Shown: positions 24,151 through 34,566, counted from the stretch's first letter. The stretch is DNA of 64,000 nucleotides from Liolophura sinensis (GCF_032854445.1 NC_088307.1:20596017-20660016); one strand, 5' to 3'. The notes: generated from the letters alone by a model not told the origin. A program made the numbers and translations.

Positions 24151-24887
24151 ATAAATTTAGTCATTATTTGGAATTACTCATTCATGTATAAATATTAAAA
24201 TGTTGAAAGTATAATTCACATATGTACATGTAATAAAAAAAAAAAAACAACCACTTTTATCTTTCATTTGTGTGGTTTTCCCTTGGAAGAACTAACCTAG
24301 TGTATCACAGACTTTTCGATGAAGATCTGTGGTCAACAACTGGTTATTGTTCACTTTTGACAATATCTGAAAGAAAACAGAATAAAAGACACTTCAGCAT
24401 GACCCTTGATTATTTTCATTAGCAGTAAACTGCAACTTCTTCTGTAATGAACTTAAAATTCTTTGTTGGGCTGGCATAACGCGACTGTATCTGAAAAAAT
24501 AGGGTTGGTTCTTTGGGAACTGTTTTCTCGTTATTCTGCTGTTGAAACATGATAGGCATATGGGTTTTAGAAAAATAAGAATAAATAATAAATCAAAATC
24601 ACAATAAACGATACAATAGGGACCTTTTTTGGAATGAATGAATGAATGCTTGTGGTTTTACGGCGTACTTAAAAAGCCCTTCTGGTGCACACACATTTCA
24701 GGCTAAAATTGCTAGTACGTGACTGGTCTTCAAGTTTCAAGTGATCCAGACACCTTGCAGTGAAATGAATTAAAACATGTAGACAGGGCTTATATCTCTT
24801 CAGCCAATAAACATGTATTACCTTCACACTTGGACTGTCCTTGTCCAGTGTATGAACTTCAACGGTTTGAAAATCGGACAATTCCAT
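12940..24887 (-). CDS. Stand-alone FERM-like protein (SNX17/SNX31-type FERM module, no PX domain)
   Basis: Eight exons with consistent reading phase: 24822-24887 (start), 24297-24366, 23802-23903, 21926-22039, 19469-19510, 17783-17916, 15460-15520, 12940-13115, about 255 codons. The start MELSDFQTVEVHTLDKD has a good context (AGCATGG) and begins directly in the first, ubiquitin-like lobe. Exon 3 reads GAFALFLGGLTPVRKLRPYD, which lines up with GYFSLFLV and FVRKLQEFELP in SNX17. The second lobe has NAAHWLFVQALNQVETGKI, compared with GLNLLYAQTVSDIERGWI in SNX17. The third lobe has FSWFRLESWSL, MSVTFTFHI and VAIETKQAPLLVSAVMEFI. SNX17-clade FERM modules bind NPxY-type sorting signals and small GTPases at endosomes; that role is family knowledge, not shown here. 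No PX domain is visible upstream, since TMCO1 begins 800 bp away on the other strand. The 17783 donor (GTCAGT) is unusual. KRIT1- or FRMD8-like identity is less likely. Confidence 0.7.
13240..13510. repeat. Unclassified interspersed repeat, copy 1
   Basis: The order AGTTTGAACTCTTTTATTGC, ATCATGTGACCTGTC, GCATATGAAAAAAGGTTCAC and CATTTGTGCCCCAAGAACAC is matched by the 60770-61805 region, where a tandem array splits the same blocks. Class unknown; no terminal repeats seen. Confidence 0.55.
13580..13705 (+). mobile_element. Nin-DC-like SINE, 3' part
   Basis: Starts at GGATGGGTTGTGGGTTTCTC and runs to the tail; head absent. Confidence 0.87.
13835..14430. repeat. 39-bp minisatellite of hairpin-forming units, about 15 copies
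   Basis: Each unit carries arms ATTGCTGGA and TCCAGCAAT around a GACT loop, followed by ATCGCATACACATTAAG. Most copies keep both arms. It sits in the intron between the last two firm exons of the FERM-like gene. The 39-bp length leaves long frames open on both strands, which I do not consider genes. Confidence 0.92.
14970..15086 (+). mobile_element. Nin-DC-like SINE, 3' part
   Basis: GGTCTGCCAGCAACCTGCTA to the AAATA tail, with a shortened middle. Confidence 0.8.
15578..15841 (-). mobile_element. Nin-DC-like SINE, near full length
   Basis: Tail at 15578, head ending CCACGGAGGCCCC at 15840. It lies about 60 bp from the 15460-15520 exon of the FERM-like gene, in the same strand sense. Confidence 0.94.
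15866..16110 (-). mobile_element. SINE family S2 copy, diverged
   Basis: GGGGTTTAATGCCATACTCA, then TCATATGACGACGAGGAGTC, and a tRNA-like end at ATCATTACACCACCGAAGC. The 3' end resembles the Nin-DC core more loosely than the main family. Confidence 0.6.
16190..17217. repeat. 47-bp minisatellite, about 22 copies
   Basis: Unit CTGGAATTCTTCACAAGGCC plus ATGGGATGCACCATG plus TAAAAGCAACAC, highly uniform, inside an intron of the FERM-like gene. Because 47 is not a multiple of three, the apparent minus-strand frames rotate through three phases. Confidence 0.95.
17308..17477. mobile_element. MITE-like family M3, complete copy
   Basis: Begins TTACCCTCAATGACCTAAAA and ends CAGTCATTTAGGGTAA, imperfect terminal inverted repeats; about 170 bp, no open frame. 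Confidence 0.65.
17538..17752 (-). mobile_element. Nin-DC-like SINE, old copy
   Basis: Both ends are recognisable, the head ending TACGGAGGCCCC, with small internal losses. It abuts the exon at 17783-17916 within about 30 bp. Confidence 0.85.
17923..19460. other. Intron of the FERM-like gene, nothing recognised
   Basis: No repeat family or conserved element recognised. Confidence 0.4.
19670..21900. repeat. 37-bp minisatellite, about 60 copies (2.2 kb)
   Basis: Unit ACAAACACCACAACCACTCA plus CTCCACTCTGAGCCTGC, with recurrent variants (TGCTCACT, GAGCTTAG, CACTTCACT). It ends only 25 bp before the exon at 21926-22039, in the FERM-like gene. The recurring order of variants suggests higher-order duplications. 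Confidence 0.96.
22189..22372 (-). mobile_element. Nin-DC-like SINE, internal part
   Basis: From CAGCCAGCATTATGGTGTGA to the B-box complement; the tail and tRNA end are degraded. Confidence 0.75.
22440..23801. repeat. Minisatellite made from a FERM-gene exon end and its splice donor
   Basis: Two unit types occur. From about 23230 to 23801 the unit is mostly 81 bp and is a copy of the 3' part of the true exon (23802-23903), its GTAAGT-like donor and a little intron. From 22440 to about 23230 the unit is 101 bp, about eight copies, keeping the exon end and donor in altered form. On the minus strand each carries CATTACCTGTAACAG then GTAAGT. The 81-bp units keep the frame of the exon, giving 27-residue repeats such as GLIPVRKLQPYDCITLPVTG. 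Confidence 0.93.
24084..24153. repeat. (TA)n microsatellite
   Basis: Long TA run, with one interruption, in the second intron of the FERM-like gene. Confidence 0.93.
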
Positions 24888-25688
24888 GCTATCACTGAAT
24901 TTCCCAAACGGGGAATTTGTTTTTTTTTTTTAATTTCTCTTTTGCTTCTGTCGATAGCCGATAAACTAAATAGTTTTAGTGCTAGTAGGCCCTACTCTAC
25001 AATGTGTTAACTTGAAAAAGTGTCATATGGAAATGATCTCAAATGAAATGAATTCATCTAACAAGCACATGTAGGCTAAGCCACATGAAATGCAGACCGG
25101 CCAACAAAGGCTATACATTTTAACTTAATTGTCCAAAAAGTTGAAATAACATTTTTGACAGTAGCCAATAACGTCAATTTTGAAGCAAACTTTGTGATCA
25201 GCTGACATTATTCAACTCAAAAGATCTTTAACTTAAAGTAAAAGAGAATAACGTTCAACTCCCAAAGTTCCCTACAATAAAAGTTACAGTGTGTGTTGAC
25301 ACTGACTACGTTTCACGTTACGGGACCTATCATTACTTGTCATTCCCCAAGTTTGGCGTTCTTCACATTATTTCCGTAAAACAGTCCTATTCTTTCCCCT
25401 ATTGTTCGATCTTATATCGTTTACTTTGATGTTCAAACTATTTGACTTTCTCATCAATTGAGCCTAAGGACTTAAACCACAGCGCAAGGCGCCAGTACAC
25501 AGACACCAGTTGCTCCCGGTTGTCAATACATATGCTGCCTTAGAAAATAAAAACCACTAATCTTTACATGTTCAAATAGTAGTAAAAATTCTTCTTCAAG
25601 CCCTGGATGCCGCGCCACATTAAGTATGTTTAAATGCTTGATGAGCATTGGTTTATTTTCTGATGGTAGGAAAGTTACCGGTTGCAAA
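24888..25688. promoter_or_regulatory. Divergent intergenic region between the FERM-like gene and TMCO1
   Basis: The two start codons face away from each other across 801 bp that holds no SINE, unlike almost every other stretch of this size here. A shared or paired promoter is the likely content. I see no clear TATA box or initiator. Confidence 0.5.
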
Positions 25689-28600
25689 ATGCTGGCAGAT
25701 AGCTTGTTGATCGTGTTTATTTCTATATGTACTGCATTTTTAGGAGAAGGTAAGACACCACAATGTCTAATTTCGGTGATATTCCATGGGTGTTTGTTTC
25801 AGTTACGCGAGAAGAGTTACTTAAATCCACTTGGAATTATTTCGGAACGTGTAAACGACGGCATTACACAGTGCTCAAATTTCATGAGGCTGTCTCAGTG
25901 TCTGTGTTTAGCTTATGGAACCAACCTGGTCTAGCCCAAGCTGCAACTGAGGCCAGGTGTCAAAGGCGGGAGTTGTAAGACTAGGGTTATAGTTATGTGT
26001 TGATTTCCACGTGCATTCTAACGTCATTATTTTCCCCACGGTTACGTGCTTCTACAGATTTTTCATTGGTTAAAATTCAATGGAGAGATTTCAATTTACA
26101 TACAAAGAAAAACAGCGTAAGTAAGACGTTTATCATTCTAGTTTCTGACACGTGTCTCTGTTATGTATATAACATTGCTTCATGATTCCTACTGTTTTTT
26201 GAAAGGATTTACATAACTTGTTGAGAAATGCTGTGGATTCGAACTTCTATCAGGCAGCATTTTGGGTCCGTAGCTGATTGTTTATACCACCACACGACTT
26301 GAGTTGATGTGCTAAAATGTGGTTTTTAGACCCCTTGGTAGTTGTAAAGACTAGGGTGACCCAATTGTTAGTCAATGAGCTCTTTATCAGATGCTCATTG
26401 TGAAAAGCTGCTTCAATGAAGTGTCGTCACTTTACCACGTGACACGACCCACAGGTTTAAGATTCCGGACGCCTTTAAAACATACGAACTGTAAGGGTTG
26501 AATGCGCATGTGCTTGTGTCACATGCTTTTGTCACGTCTGCATCTGCATCTGAAAAGGATCTCCTCCATATTTGGCCAACCTCATTCAGCAAAGTATTAA
26601 CGTAGAAAGTTACACATAAATATGGACTGAGTTAAACATTTATCTACTGACTTTCTGTCCTGCCTTTTCCACAGGTCTAACATGGCTGCTGGTGTACAGG
26701 ACAGAGAAATACAAGAAATTGAAAGCAGAGGTAGAGAAGCAGAGTAAAAAGTGTAAGTATGGTCTTGCGAGGCATAAATTTAACGGCGTATGGTCAAATC
26801 TAGTCTGAGATTGCTCTAATGTTTGGCAGAATTTTGCTTGGCCAAGAATGGTTCCAATCCAACATCTGATTGTGCTCCATTTACAAACCTGATACAGTGG
26901 CCTTAACAGTTTGTCACAGTGTTTTAGACAAAAATTTACCAGCGAATATGTCTCCACGACCAAAAGTTAGCAGTTTATTATTTCTTCAGTATATGTTCTT
27001 TATCTTTTCGTTGATTTATTGTTATCCCAAGACCTCGGTCTTAAAGAGACTTATATATTGATACGCAGGGACTGCTGGCCACCCTTAGCCCAAGAGTTAT
27101 GTGGACCAGATTCCAGTATAAAGCTTACAAAGAGTTACCCCTTTGTTCAATTCCGACGCATGAGCGTTAATTCGTCCTGAATATACCTAAAGCATGGCAA
27201 TTCTGAAAACTAAAATATTTAAGCACATATCCTTGGTGATGCTCAAAATGAATGACTGTACTGACAGCCTTAACATATTTGACAAGGGCATATAACGGCA
27301 TCAGGTTTTTAAATGGAGTGCACTCTGACATTGCTTTGGTGCTATCTTTGGCCCAAAAAAATTTTGCCAAAAATAATGTCAGAACAATCTCGGACTATGC
27401 TTACAATAAATTGACAAACGTAAAGATAAAGAGCATATGAAGAGTCTGCTAATTCCTGGTCTGCAAGTAACAGTGTTGTGTTTGACCAAAAACGTCTATA
27501 AAGGAAACCCTTATCGGCTAATATATGCATAATCCATATATAAGCGAGTAAGGGTCAGCAAGTACAGTATTTGTTCAGGTACATTGAAAGTTTCTGATAT
27601 ACATTTTAGCGTGCTAGCGCAGCGTAATGAACCAGGAGCCTCTCGCCCATATGGTCGTTGTGAGTTCAAGTCCAGCTCATGCTGGCTTCCTCTCCAGCCA
27701 TACATGGGAAGCAACCTGCAGATAGTCGTGGGTTTCCCCAAGGCTCTGCCCAGTTTCCTCCCACCATCATGCTGGCTGCCGTGGTATAAGTGAAATATTC
27801 TTGAGTACACCAATCAAATAAATAAATAAATAAATATGACATACATATAAAATAAGTGATTGTTATCTGTGTTTACAGTAGAGAAGCAGAAAGAATCAGG
27901 GGAATCTTCAGATAGAAGTCATAAAAAGAAAATAGGTAAGACATAATGTGTATGTTCTGGTTTATTGTTATAAATTGCCAATAATAATGTATATATGTGA
28001 ATGAAAGGGACATATTGTCGAAAAAAATTGAGAATTTTTCATGTGGTTTAGCTAAATCCAATGGTGAGTTGCATGTGAGTCCTGAAAAAATTCCCTGGGC
28101 CTATATTTTCCAAAAAAAAGAAAATCAGAAGGGGAAATCTGTCTCTAGTCTAAGCTCTCCACCTCACGAGATGACATGCGGAGGAGGGAGCACAGAGATT
28201 CCCACAATGCAGCGCATTGCACATGTAAACAATATGACAGATTGAAAAGCCAATTATAAGTCTACTAAACCAAATACAATCTTCCTTTCTATCAACCATG
28301 AAGTAAAGTATTCGTTATTTCCAAGGATTTTTAGGGCAGAACTTTGGTGGCCTAATGGTTAGAGCGTCCACCTCGAAGTCTGGAGATCATGGAATCAAAC
28401 CCAGGTCGGGCCATACCAAAGACTTGGTAGACACCATGCAAAATGGTACTTGCTGCTGCCTCACTTGGCATTTGTCAGTGAGAGGTTACAGTGTGTTGTT
28501 ATGCACCCTACCATGTTACTTCAGTATGTATATATGTATGCTTGGGGTTTAACTCAGGATAATTAACAATTTATATGTTATGTCTTCTTGTGGAAGGGCG

Positions 28601-31600
28601 AGCCCAAAGTGTGTCCGCCTCTGAAGTATCATGCCGAAGACACCATACATGACACCTCACTCAGTCACATTATACTGACACCAGGCCAACCAGTCCTGTT
28701 TCCTTGTGCTAATCTCTCAGTGCTGAGCGCCTGGCAAGGCAGCAACAAAAGCCATTTTTAAAGTCTTTGGTATGACACGACCCAAGTTTGATCCTGGGTC
28801 TCACAACTTCGAGGCGGGCTGTTAATGTAAGAAGTGTTTGAACAAGTTAAAAATGTGTTATAGAATTGAGATAGTCTACACTTGTGGAAACATTGGAAAA
28901 CATCGGTGTTGGTTATTTGTGTTTAGGGTGTTTTTTTTAACCGTCCTGTAACATTTACTCTCTATACTCAGAGCGACAAGAAGAAAAACTGAAGAACAAC
29001 AGTAGAGATTTGTCTTTGGTGAGTTTACTTTTTGTCCTTGGTGAGTGTACTTTTTGTCTCTGGTGAGTTTACTTTTTGTCTTTGGTGAATTTACTTTTTG
29101 TCTGGTGAGTTTACTTTTTGTCTTTGGTGAGTTTACTTTTGTCTTTGGTGAGTTTACTTTTTGTCTCTGGTGAGTTTACTTTTTGTCTTTGGTGAGTTTT
29201 CTTTTTGTCTGGTGAGTTTATTTTTCGTCTTTGGCGAGTTTACTTTTTCTCTTTGGTGAGTTTACTTTTTGTCTCTGGTGAGTTTCCTTTTTGTCTCTGG
29301 TGAGTTTACTTTTTGTCTTTGGTGAGACTTTTTGTCCTTGGTGTCCACTTTTCGTGGTGAGATTGTGTAATATTGAAAAACAACTTCCTGTGGTGGGTAT
29401 CATACTCATGATATACACAGCAAGTTATGCCGGTTTTTTTCTTCACGAGTTCTTGATTGGTGCCATAGGAATAAAGTCAGATCGTCCAAGAGCAAAATTG
29501 TGCAAGAAAGACATAAAGTCACGTTGTCCGATATATACCTGTACAAATAAATCATATCATACATATAGTGTGGGGGGCCTCCGTGGAGTTTGCAGCTTCT
29601 ATGGTAGAGATGGTTAGCATGCTAGGGCAGCACAATGACCCACGAGCCTCTCACCAAGGTGGTCAATGTGAGTTCAAGTCCAGCTCATGCTCTTCGGCTT
29701 AACAAGGGAAGGCCTGTCAGCCACCTGGGGATGCTCATTGGTTTCCCCCAGGCTCTGCTTGGTTTCCCCCTACCATAATTCTGATTGCTGTCATGTAAGT
29801 GAAATATTTTTATCAAATAAATAAATAGATATAGTGGAGTGCCCTTTGATGGCATGGTCTGTGTTTGTTAACATGTGTTTTGTAGGCCTGGGTGTTTTGT
29901 ACCGCCCAATGCACACAAAGTGTAGTGAATTAAAACAAATGCTGTCTGTCTTGCTTACTTGGCATATATTTCATAAATTTCCTACCCCCAGTCTACATGA
30001 TTTAGTAAACGTTTGACAAGGTCATACACCTATGCATGGTGATACAAGCTTACAAATTCACTTTTATGGGCCCTCATAAACAAGTATTTGTAAAAACAGA
30101 ATATGTAACTCGAATCTGGCACATTTCCACACATCTCTTGACGCTAACAAAGGGAAAGGTTTACTTTCATTTCATTCCATTTTTTATTCACCTTAAACCT
30201 TAAATTAAATACATAGGTATACATGAGCGATACATTTGGCGAGAATAAATCTCACAAGAGCTTGTTCTATCCTGTGAAAAGTAGAATGTTATATAATAGA
30301 GTATATACATGGATTAATGGTAATGATATTACAGTGTGACATATATAAGAGAGAATATACATGGATTAATGGTAAAGATATTACAGTGTGACATATATAA
30401 TAGAGTATATGCATGGATTAATGGTAATGATATTACAGTGTGACATATATAAGCATACATGGTAAGAAATAAATGTTCGAAATCAGGAAGCATAAAAGAT
30501 GTTGGAAATTTTAGGAACAGGAACTTTAGGGAACTTGAATCCAAAGATGTAACATAATCTTTCTGAGTTTAACAGAATTTTTAACAGGCCTATTAAATGA
30601 GTAATGTAATCATGCACATTATTTTAGCTCTTTTACAGAACTTGTGATATATGTGTAAATATTGTGTGCTCTTCTCTTTGACAGGTTAAGATGAAGTCCA
30701 TGTTCGCCATTGGTTTTGCCTTCACAGCACTTCTCAGCATGTTTAACTCCATGTGAGTTTATTTCATACTGATATACACAGTATTGCAATCATGGTCAGG
30801 GGATGCTTCAAATAGATATCAGGGCCTCTGTGGCTCAGTTGGTTAGCGCGCTAGCTCAGCGTAATGACCCAGGAGCCTCTCACCAATGTGGTCCCTGTGA
30901 GTTCAAATCCAGCTCATGCTGGCTTCCTCTCCAGCTGTACGTGGGAAGGTCTGTCACCAACCTGCGGATGGTTGTGGGTTTCCCCCAGGCTCTGGCCGGT
31001 TTCCACCCACCATAATGCTGGCCGCCATCGTATAAGTGAAATATTCTTGAGTACGGCGTAAAACACCAATCAAATAAGTAAATAAATACATCAAATAGAT
31101 ATAATTTCCAACATTAATAAATCGAGACGTGAAAATACTGAGCAGAGCGAGGCTTGAACTCATGGCAGGGTTTCTAGCTCCACCTGTTCTACAAACTGAA
31201 CTGTCCAGTTCGTCAGTAACGACTCACTTGTTAGAGTCTAGGTATAAGCAGTGAATAATTTTTTCACAGACACATACGTATAGCACAATACATTAAAAGA
31301 GAACTCACTGTTTCTAAAGCAAAATTGCAATCATCTTCGCTGCATATAAGTGAGCCGTTCCCGCAGGATACCTCAGTTGGTAAAGTAGTGAGGCTAAATG
31401 CAGGATTTTGTGTCTCAGTTACACCATTGTCTTCTCTGGCCTTGATTTATCAGCATTAGAAATATTGATATTTGCATATTATTCTCTGTTCCTTTATGAA
31501 AAACTTATTCTATAATTCGAGTTGCTGTTGAAATTGAATAGTTAACCGAAACTTAATTTTCTTTATTTCTTTTAAAGTATATAGACATGCTGGCTTCCTT

Positions 31601-32522
31601 TCCAGCTGTAAATGGGAAAGTCTGCCAGCAACTTGCGGATGGTTGTGGGGCTCTGCCCAGCTTCCTCTCACCATAATGCTGGCCGCCGTCGTTTAGGTGA
31701 AATATTCTTGAGTACGGCGTAAAACACCAATCAAATAAATAACATAAATAAAATATATAGAGATTGAAAAAATATTTTTTGTACTTGATAGAATTATCAA
31801 ATCCCAGTCAGAATCAAAGAAATACATGTACTTATTGAGCATTGTGACGGGAGTTATAGTTTGAATTCTATCGCCATAATGGCATTTTTCTCGTACATTT
31901 TTACCTATTTTAACAAATTAATAATAAGTATATGTATATTTGAACACATCTGTTTTCAGATTTGATGGGCGTGTTGTGGCCAAACTTCCATTTGTTCCCA
32001 TCTCCCTGCTGCAGGGAATTTCCCACAGGAATCTGGCTGGTGAGGATTACACCGATTGCTCCTTTATCTTCCTCTACATCCTCTGCACTATGTCGATCAG
32101 ACAGGTAGGTAAAAGTGTTTTATATGGTGTGATGTGGTGCATGAAGTTATGTTTTGTTGCATGGTGTAAGAGTGGTAAAGGAGAGCTTAGTTCTAAACGT
32201 TGTAAAACAAATTGTTTTTGTTTGACGTCTCGATGTAAAATATTAAAATATATTTACAAAAAGTTACATGTAACATGTGAAAGAACACTTTTATCAGTGA
32301 AGGAAATCCTCAAATTTCACATATATATGTAAATAATAAAAAAGAAAAGTTGATTTTTTGCCTTGTCCCTTAGTGTTACTTACTCTAACTTGCTTTTTAC
32401 TTTTTTTTTTATTTTTACATTTTCAGAACATTCAGAAACTGTTAGGTCTTGCCCCATCCCGTGCTGCTAGCAAGCAGAGCTCAGGAATATTTGGACCTCC
32501 CCCACAGTGGGCTCAGAAATGA
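25689..32522 (+). CDS. TMCO1: TMCO1, calcium load-activated calcium channel
   Basis: Complete gene in seven exons: 25689-25749, 26675-26752, 27879-27935, 28972-29018, 30685-30752, 31960-32104, 32427-32522; 552 nt, 183 aa, against 188 aa in human. TMCO1 is an ER membrane protein of the Oxa1 superfamily that releases calcium from overfilled stores and is also part of a ribosome-translocon complex for multipass proteins. Visible parts are a first membrane helix (SLLIVFISICTAFLGEG), a basic coiled coil (YKKLKAEVEKQSKKLEKQ, then KKKIERQEEKLKNNSRDLSL), KMKSMFAIGFAFTALLSMFN, FDGRVVAKLPF, and the last helix with DCSFIFLYILCTMSIRQ. The C-terminus is GLAPSRAASKQSSG...GPPPQWAQK. Intron phases join exactly. 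In-frame ATGs at 25626 and 25641 allow an N-terminal extension of up to 21 residues, as a longer human isoform has; 25689 fits the core protein. A minisatellite begins right at the donor of exon 4. Confidence 0.97.
27608..27837 (+). mobile_element. Nin-DC-like SINE in TMCO1 intron 2
   Basis: Lacks about 25 bp of the head and a small part of the core; its tail ends about 40 bp before exon 3. Confidence 0.9.
28341..28530 (+). mobile_element. SINE family S2 in plus orientation
   Basis: tRNA-like head TTTGGTGGCCTAATGGTTAG with B-box-like GGAATCAAACCC, then ATGGTACTTGCTGCTGCCTC. It faces a second S2 copy immediately downstream. Confidence 0.7.
28537..28815 (-). mobile_element. SINE family S2 in minus orientation
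   Basis: Starts with a TTGGGGTTTAACTC-type tail and ends GGTCTCACAACTTCGAGGCG. With the previous copy it forms an inverted pair in TMCO1 intron 3. Confidence 0.7.
29019..29345. repeat. 22-bp minisatellite copying the TMCO1 exon 4 donor
   Basis: About 15 units of TTTGTCTTTGGTGAGTTTAC plus TT. The first unit is the true exon end and donor (TTTGTCTTTG then GTGAGT at 29018/29019). Most downstream units repeat that donor sequence, some with CTCTG or CCTTG before GTGAGT. Confidence 0.95.
29574..29829 (+). mobile_element. Nin-DC-like SINE in TMCO1 intron 4
   Basis: Head GGGGGCCTCCGTGGAGTT to AAATA tail, with a small insertion near the A box and a shortened core. Confidence 0.9.
30290..30452. repeat. 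About 56-bp tandem repeat, three copies
   Basis: Unit contains ACATGGATTAATGGTAATGA and TATTACAGTGTGACATATAT. Confidence 0.88.
30822..31086 (+). mobile_element. Nin-DC-like SINE in TMCO1 intron 5, full length
   Basis: CAGGGCCTCTGTGGCTCAGT head to AAATA tail with intact A and B boxes; one of the best preserved copies. Confidence 0.95.
31588..31754 (+). mobile_element. Nin-DC-like SINE, 3' part, TMCO1 intron 5
   Basis: Begins ATGCTGGCTTCCTTTCCAGC; head missing, core intact. Confidence 0.9.
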
Positions 32523-32978
32523 GGAATGGGAACAAGGGGGACAACTCTGAACACTACAGGGGGAATAACTCGTCAGACATTAGCCATCCTGGTGATTGCT
32601 TAATGCCCAACGCCGTTGTGCTTGTTGTGAGAATTTGCTGCTCCGTTTATTCTTGCTGCAGAAGTGGAAGAAGAAACGTCGAATAATTTACTGTTTTTTT
32701 TTCAAAGATAAGGGTATATTTGTTTCTATCTTTCATTCACACGATTCGAAATGATTAACAGCATTTCTGCAAAGATACATTACAGTACTATTGAATTCAT
32801 CAGTTTCGTTCTCTCAAGAGTTCTTCTCATACCATTACAATTTGAATATTGATTCTCTTTCAGATATTAAACTGAACTATTTGACTAAAGACTGATTCCA
32901 TTGTGTATCATTGCTCTTGGATGGACCAGTTTCAGATATATATGTCACCATTGTGTATGTTTAAGAATACAGATTTAG

Positions 32979-32984
32979 AATAAA
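32979..32984 (+). terminator. Polyadenylation signal of TMCO1
   Basis: AATAAA about 460 bp after the stop codon, in GATTTAGAATAAAACATTTT; no better signal lies between. Confidence 0.6.
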
Positions 32985-33066
32985 ACATTTTCTTAACAGG
33001 GATTAGTCCTTGGACACGATATAATTAGCTTCTGATTAATTAATTAGCTGACGATTAACAGTTTAT

Positions 33067-33312
33067 TGGGGACTTTGTTGGTTAGCGGGCTAATGCAGCG
33101 TAATGTCCCAGGAGCCTCTCTCTCACCATTGCGTTTGCTGATAGTTCAGTGAATGCTGGCTTCCTGTCTGGCCGTACTTTGGAAGGTCTGTCAGCAACCT
33201 GCAAATAGTTGTCAATTTACCCTGGGCTCTGCCCGCCATAATGCTAGCCAGTCTTGTATAGGTGAAATATTCTTGAGTGCGGCATAAAACACCAATCAAA
33301 TAAATAAATAAA
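33067..33312 (+). mobile_element. Nin-DC-like SINE downstream of TMCO1
   Basis: GTTGGTTAGCGGGCTAATGC head to tail, moderately diverged. Confidence 0.88.
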
Positions 33313-33376
33313 ATTTGTTCATTTCATTAGTACTTAAATGTAATGTGATCACGTTTTTCCCCCTCCACTCTTGAGA

Positions 33377-33643
33377 TTTTTTTTTTTTTTTTGATTGGTC
33401 TTTTACGTCGTACTCAAGAATATTTCACTTATACGACGGCGGCCAGCATTATGGTGGGCAGAAACCGGGCACAGCCCGGGGGGAAACCCACGACCATCTG
33501 CAGGTTGCTGGCAGACCTTCCCACATACGGCCGGAGAGGAAGCCAGCATGAGCTGGACTTGAACTCACAGGGACCACATTGGTGAGAGACTCCTGGGTCA
33601 TTACGCTGCGCTAGCGCGCTAACCAACTGAGTCACGGAGGCCC
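33377..33643 (-). mobile_element. Nin-DC-like SINE, full length
   Basis: The tail has become a pure T run on the plus strand; the head ends GTCACGGAGGCCCC. Little divergence. Confidence 0.95.
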
Positions 33644-33797
33644 CAGTACTCTTGAGAATATTGCATACTAGTACTTTAGTCTTGAACGAGTAATCCAGAA
33701 TACTTTACTTGATTTTTATTTAAGCAATACTAAAATTGCTTAATTTTAGCAAGAAAAGAACATATTTCACTTGAATGTTGGAAGTGTTAAAGCAGTA

Positions 33798-34014
33798 CCG
33801 AATTCTTCAACCTATTCGAATGTTTGCAAGGTGTCTATTTAAGCGCATTCTGAAGGCATCAATCTGTGTTTTGGGTAATAAAGTCATACTTCTTGTGTGG
33901 CCCTGAAATCAGCCAACCCAACCACTGTAATCTTCAAAATCAAATGAAAAAGGCATATAAATTGCACTAAAAGTGGCTCTTTCATCTGTCAAAATCTTGA
34001 AGAATTGGGGTACT
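33798..34014. mobile_element. MITE-like family M1, complete copy
   Basis: Starts GAATTCTTCAACCTATTCGA and ends CAAAATCTTGAAGAATTG, imperfect terminal inverted repeats; about 217 bp. Confidence 0.7.
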
Positions 34015-34133
34015 CTTTAAGTATTTCCCCAGACTGTTCGCATTTAAGCATTTCTTGAGAACATTACTCTTGGTCATTGATATCAAGAGTCTTGGTCAAG
34101 TTTACCAGTACTCAAGAATATTATTAAGATGGT

Positions 34134-34500
34134 GGCCAGTATCATGGTTGGGAGGAAGCCATCATGAGGTGGTGTTGACATCTTTCTTGGCAAGAAGCTT
34201 GGGGTCATTGTGCTGCCAGTATCATGGTTGGGAGGAAACCAGGTTAACCACAGAGGAAGCCATCATGAGGTGGACTTGACATCTTTCTTGGCAAGAAGCT
34301 TGGGGTCGTGCTGCCAGTATCATGGTTGGGAGGAAACCAGGTTTACCAGAGGAAGCCATCATGAGGTGATGTTGACATCTTTCCTGGCAAGAAGCTTGGG
34401 GTCATTGTGCTGCCAGTATCATGGTTGGGAGGAAACCAGGTTAACCACAGAGGAAGCCATCATGAGGTGGTCTTGACATCTTTCTTGGCAAAAAGCTCGA
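34134..34500. repeat. About 100-bp minisatellite derived from SINE sequence
   Basis: Four units carry GCCAGTATCATGGTTGGGAG, GAGGAAGCCATCATGAGGTG and TTGACATCTTTCTTGGCAAG. The first two blocks match the SINE segments GCCAGCATTATGGTGGGAGG and GAGGAAGCCAGCATGAGCTG. Just upstream, at 34110-34134, sits a remnant of the core (AGTACTCAAGAATATT). Confidence 0.85.
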
Positions 34501-34566
34501 CCATCACACTGACCACTTGACCACCACTAACCAGTACTCCAAAATATTTCACTTGAATGTTGAAAG

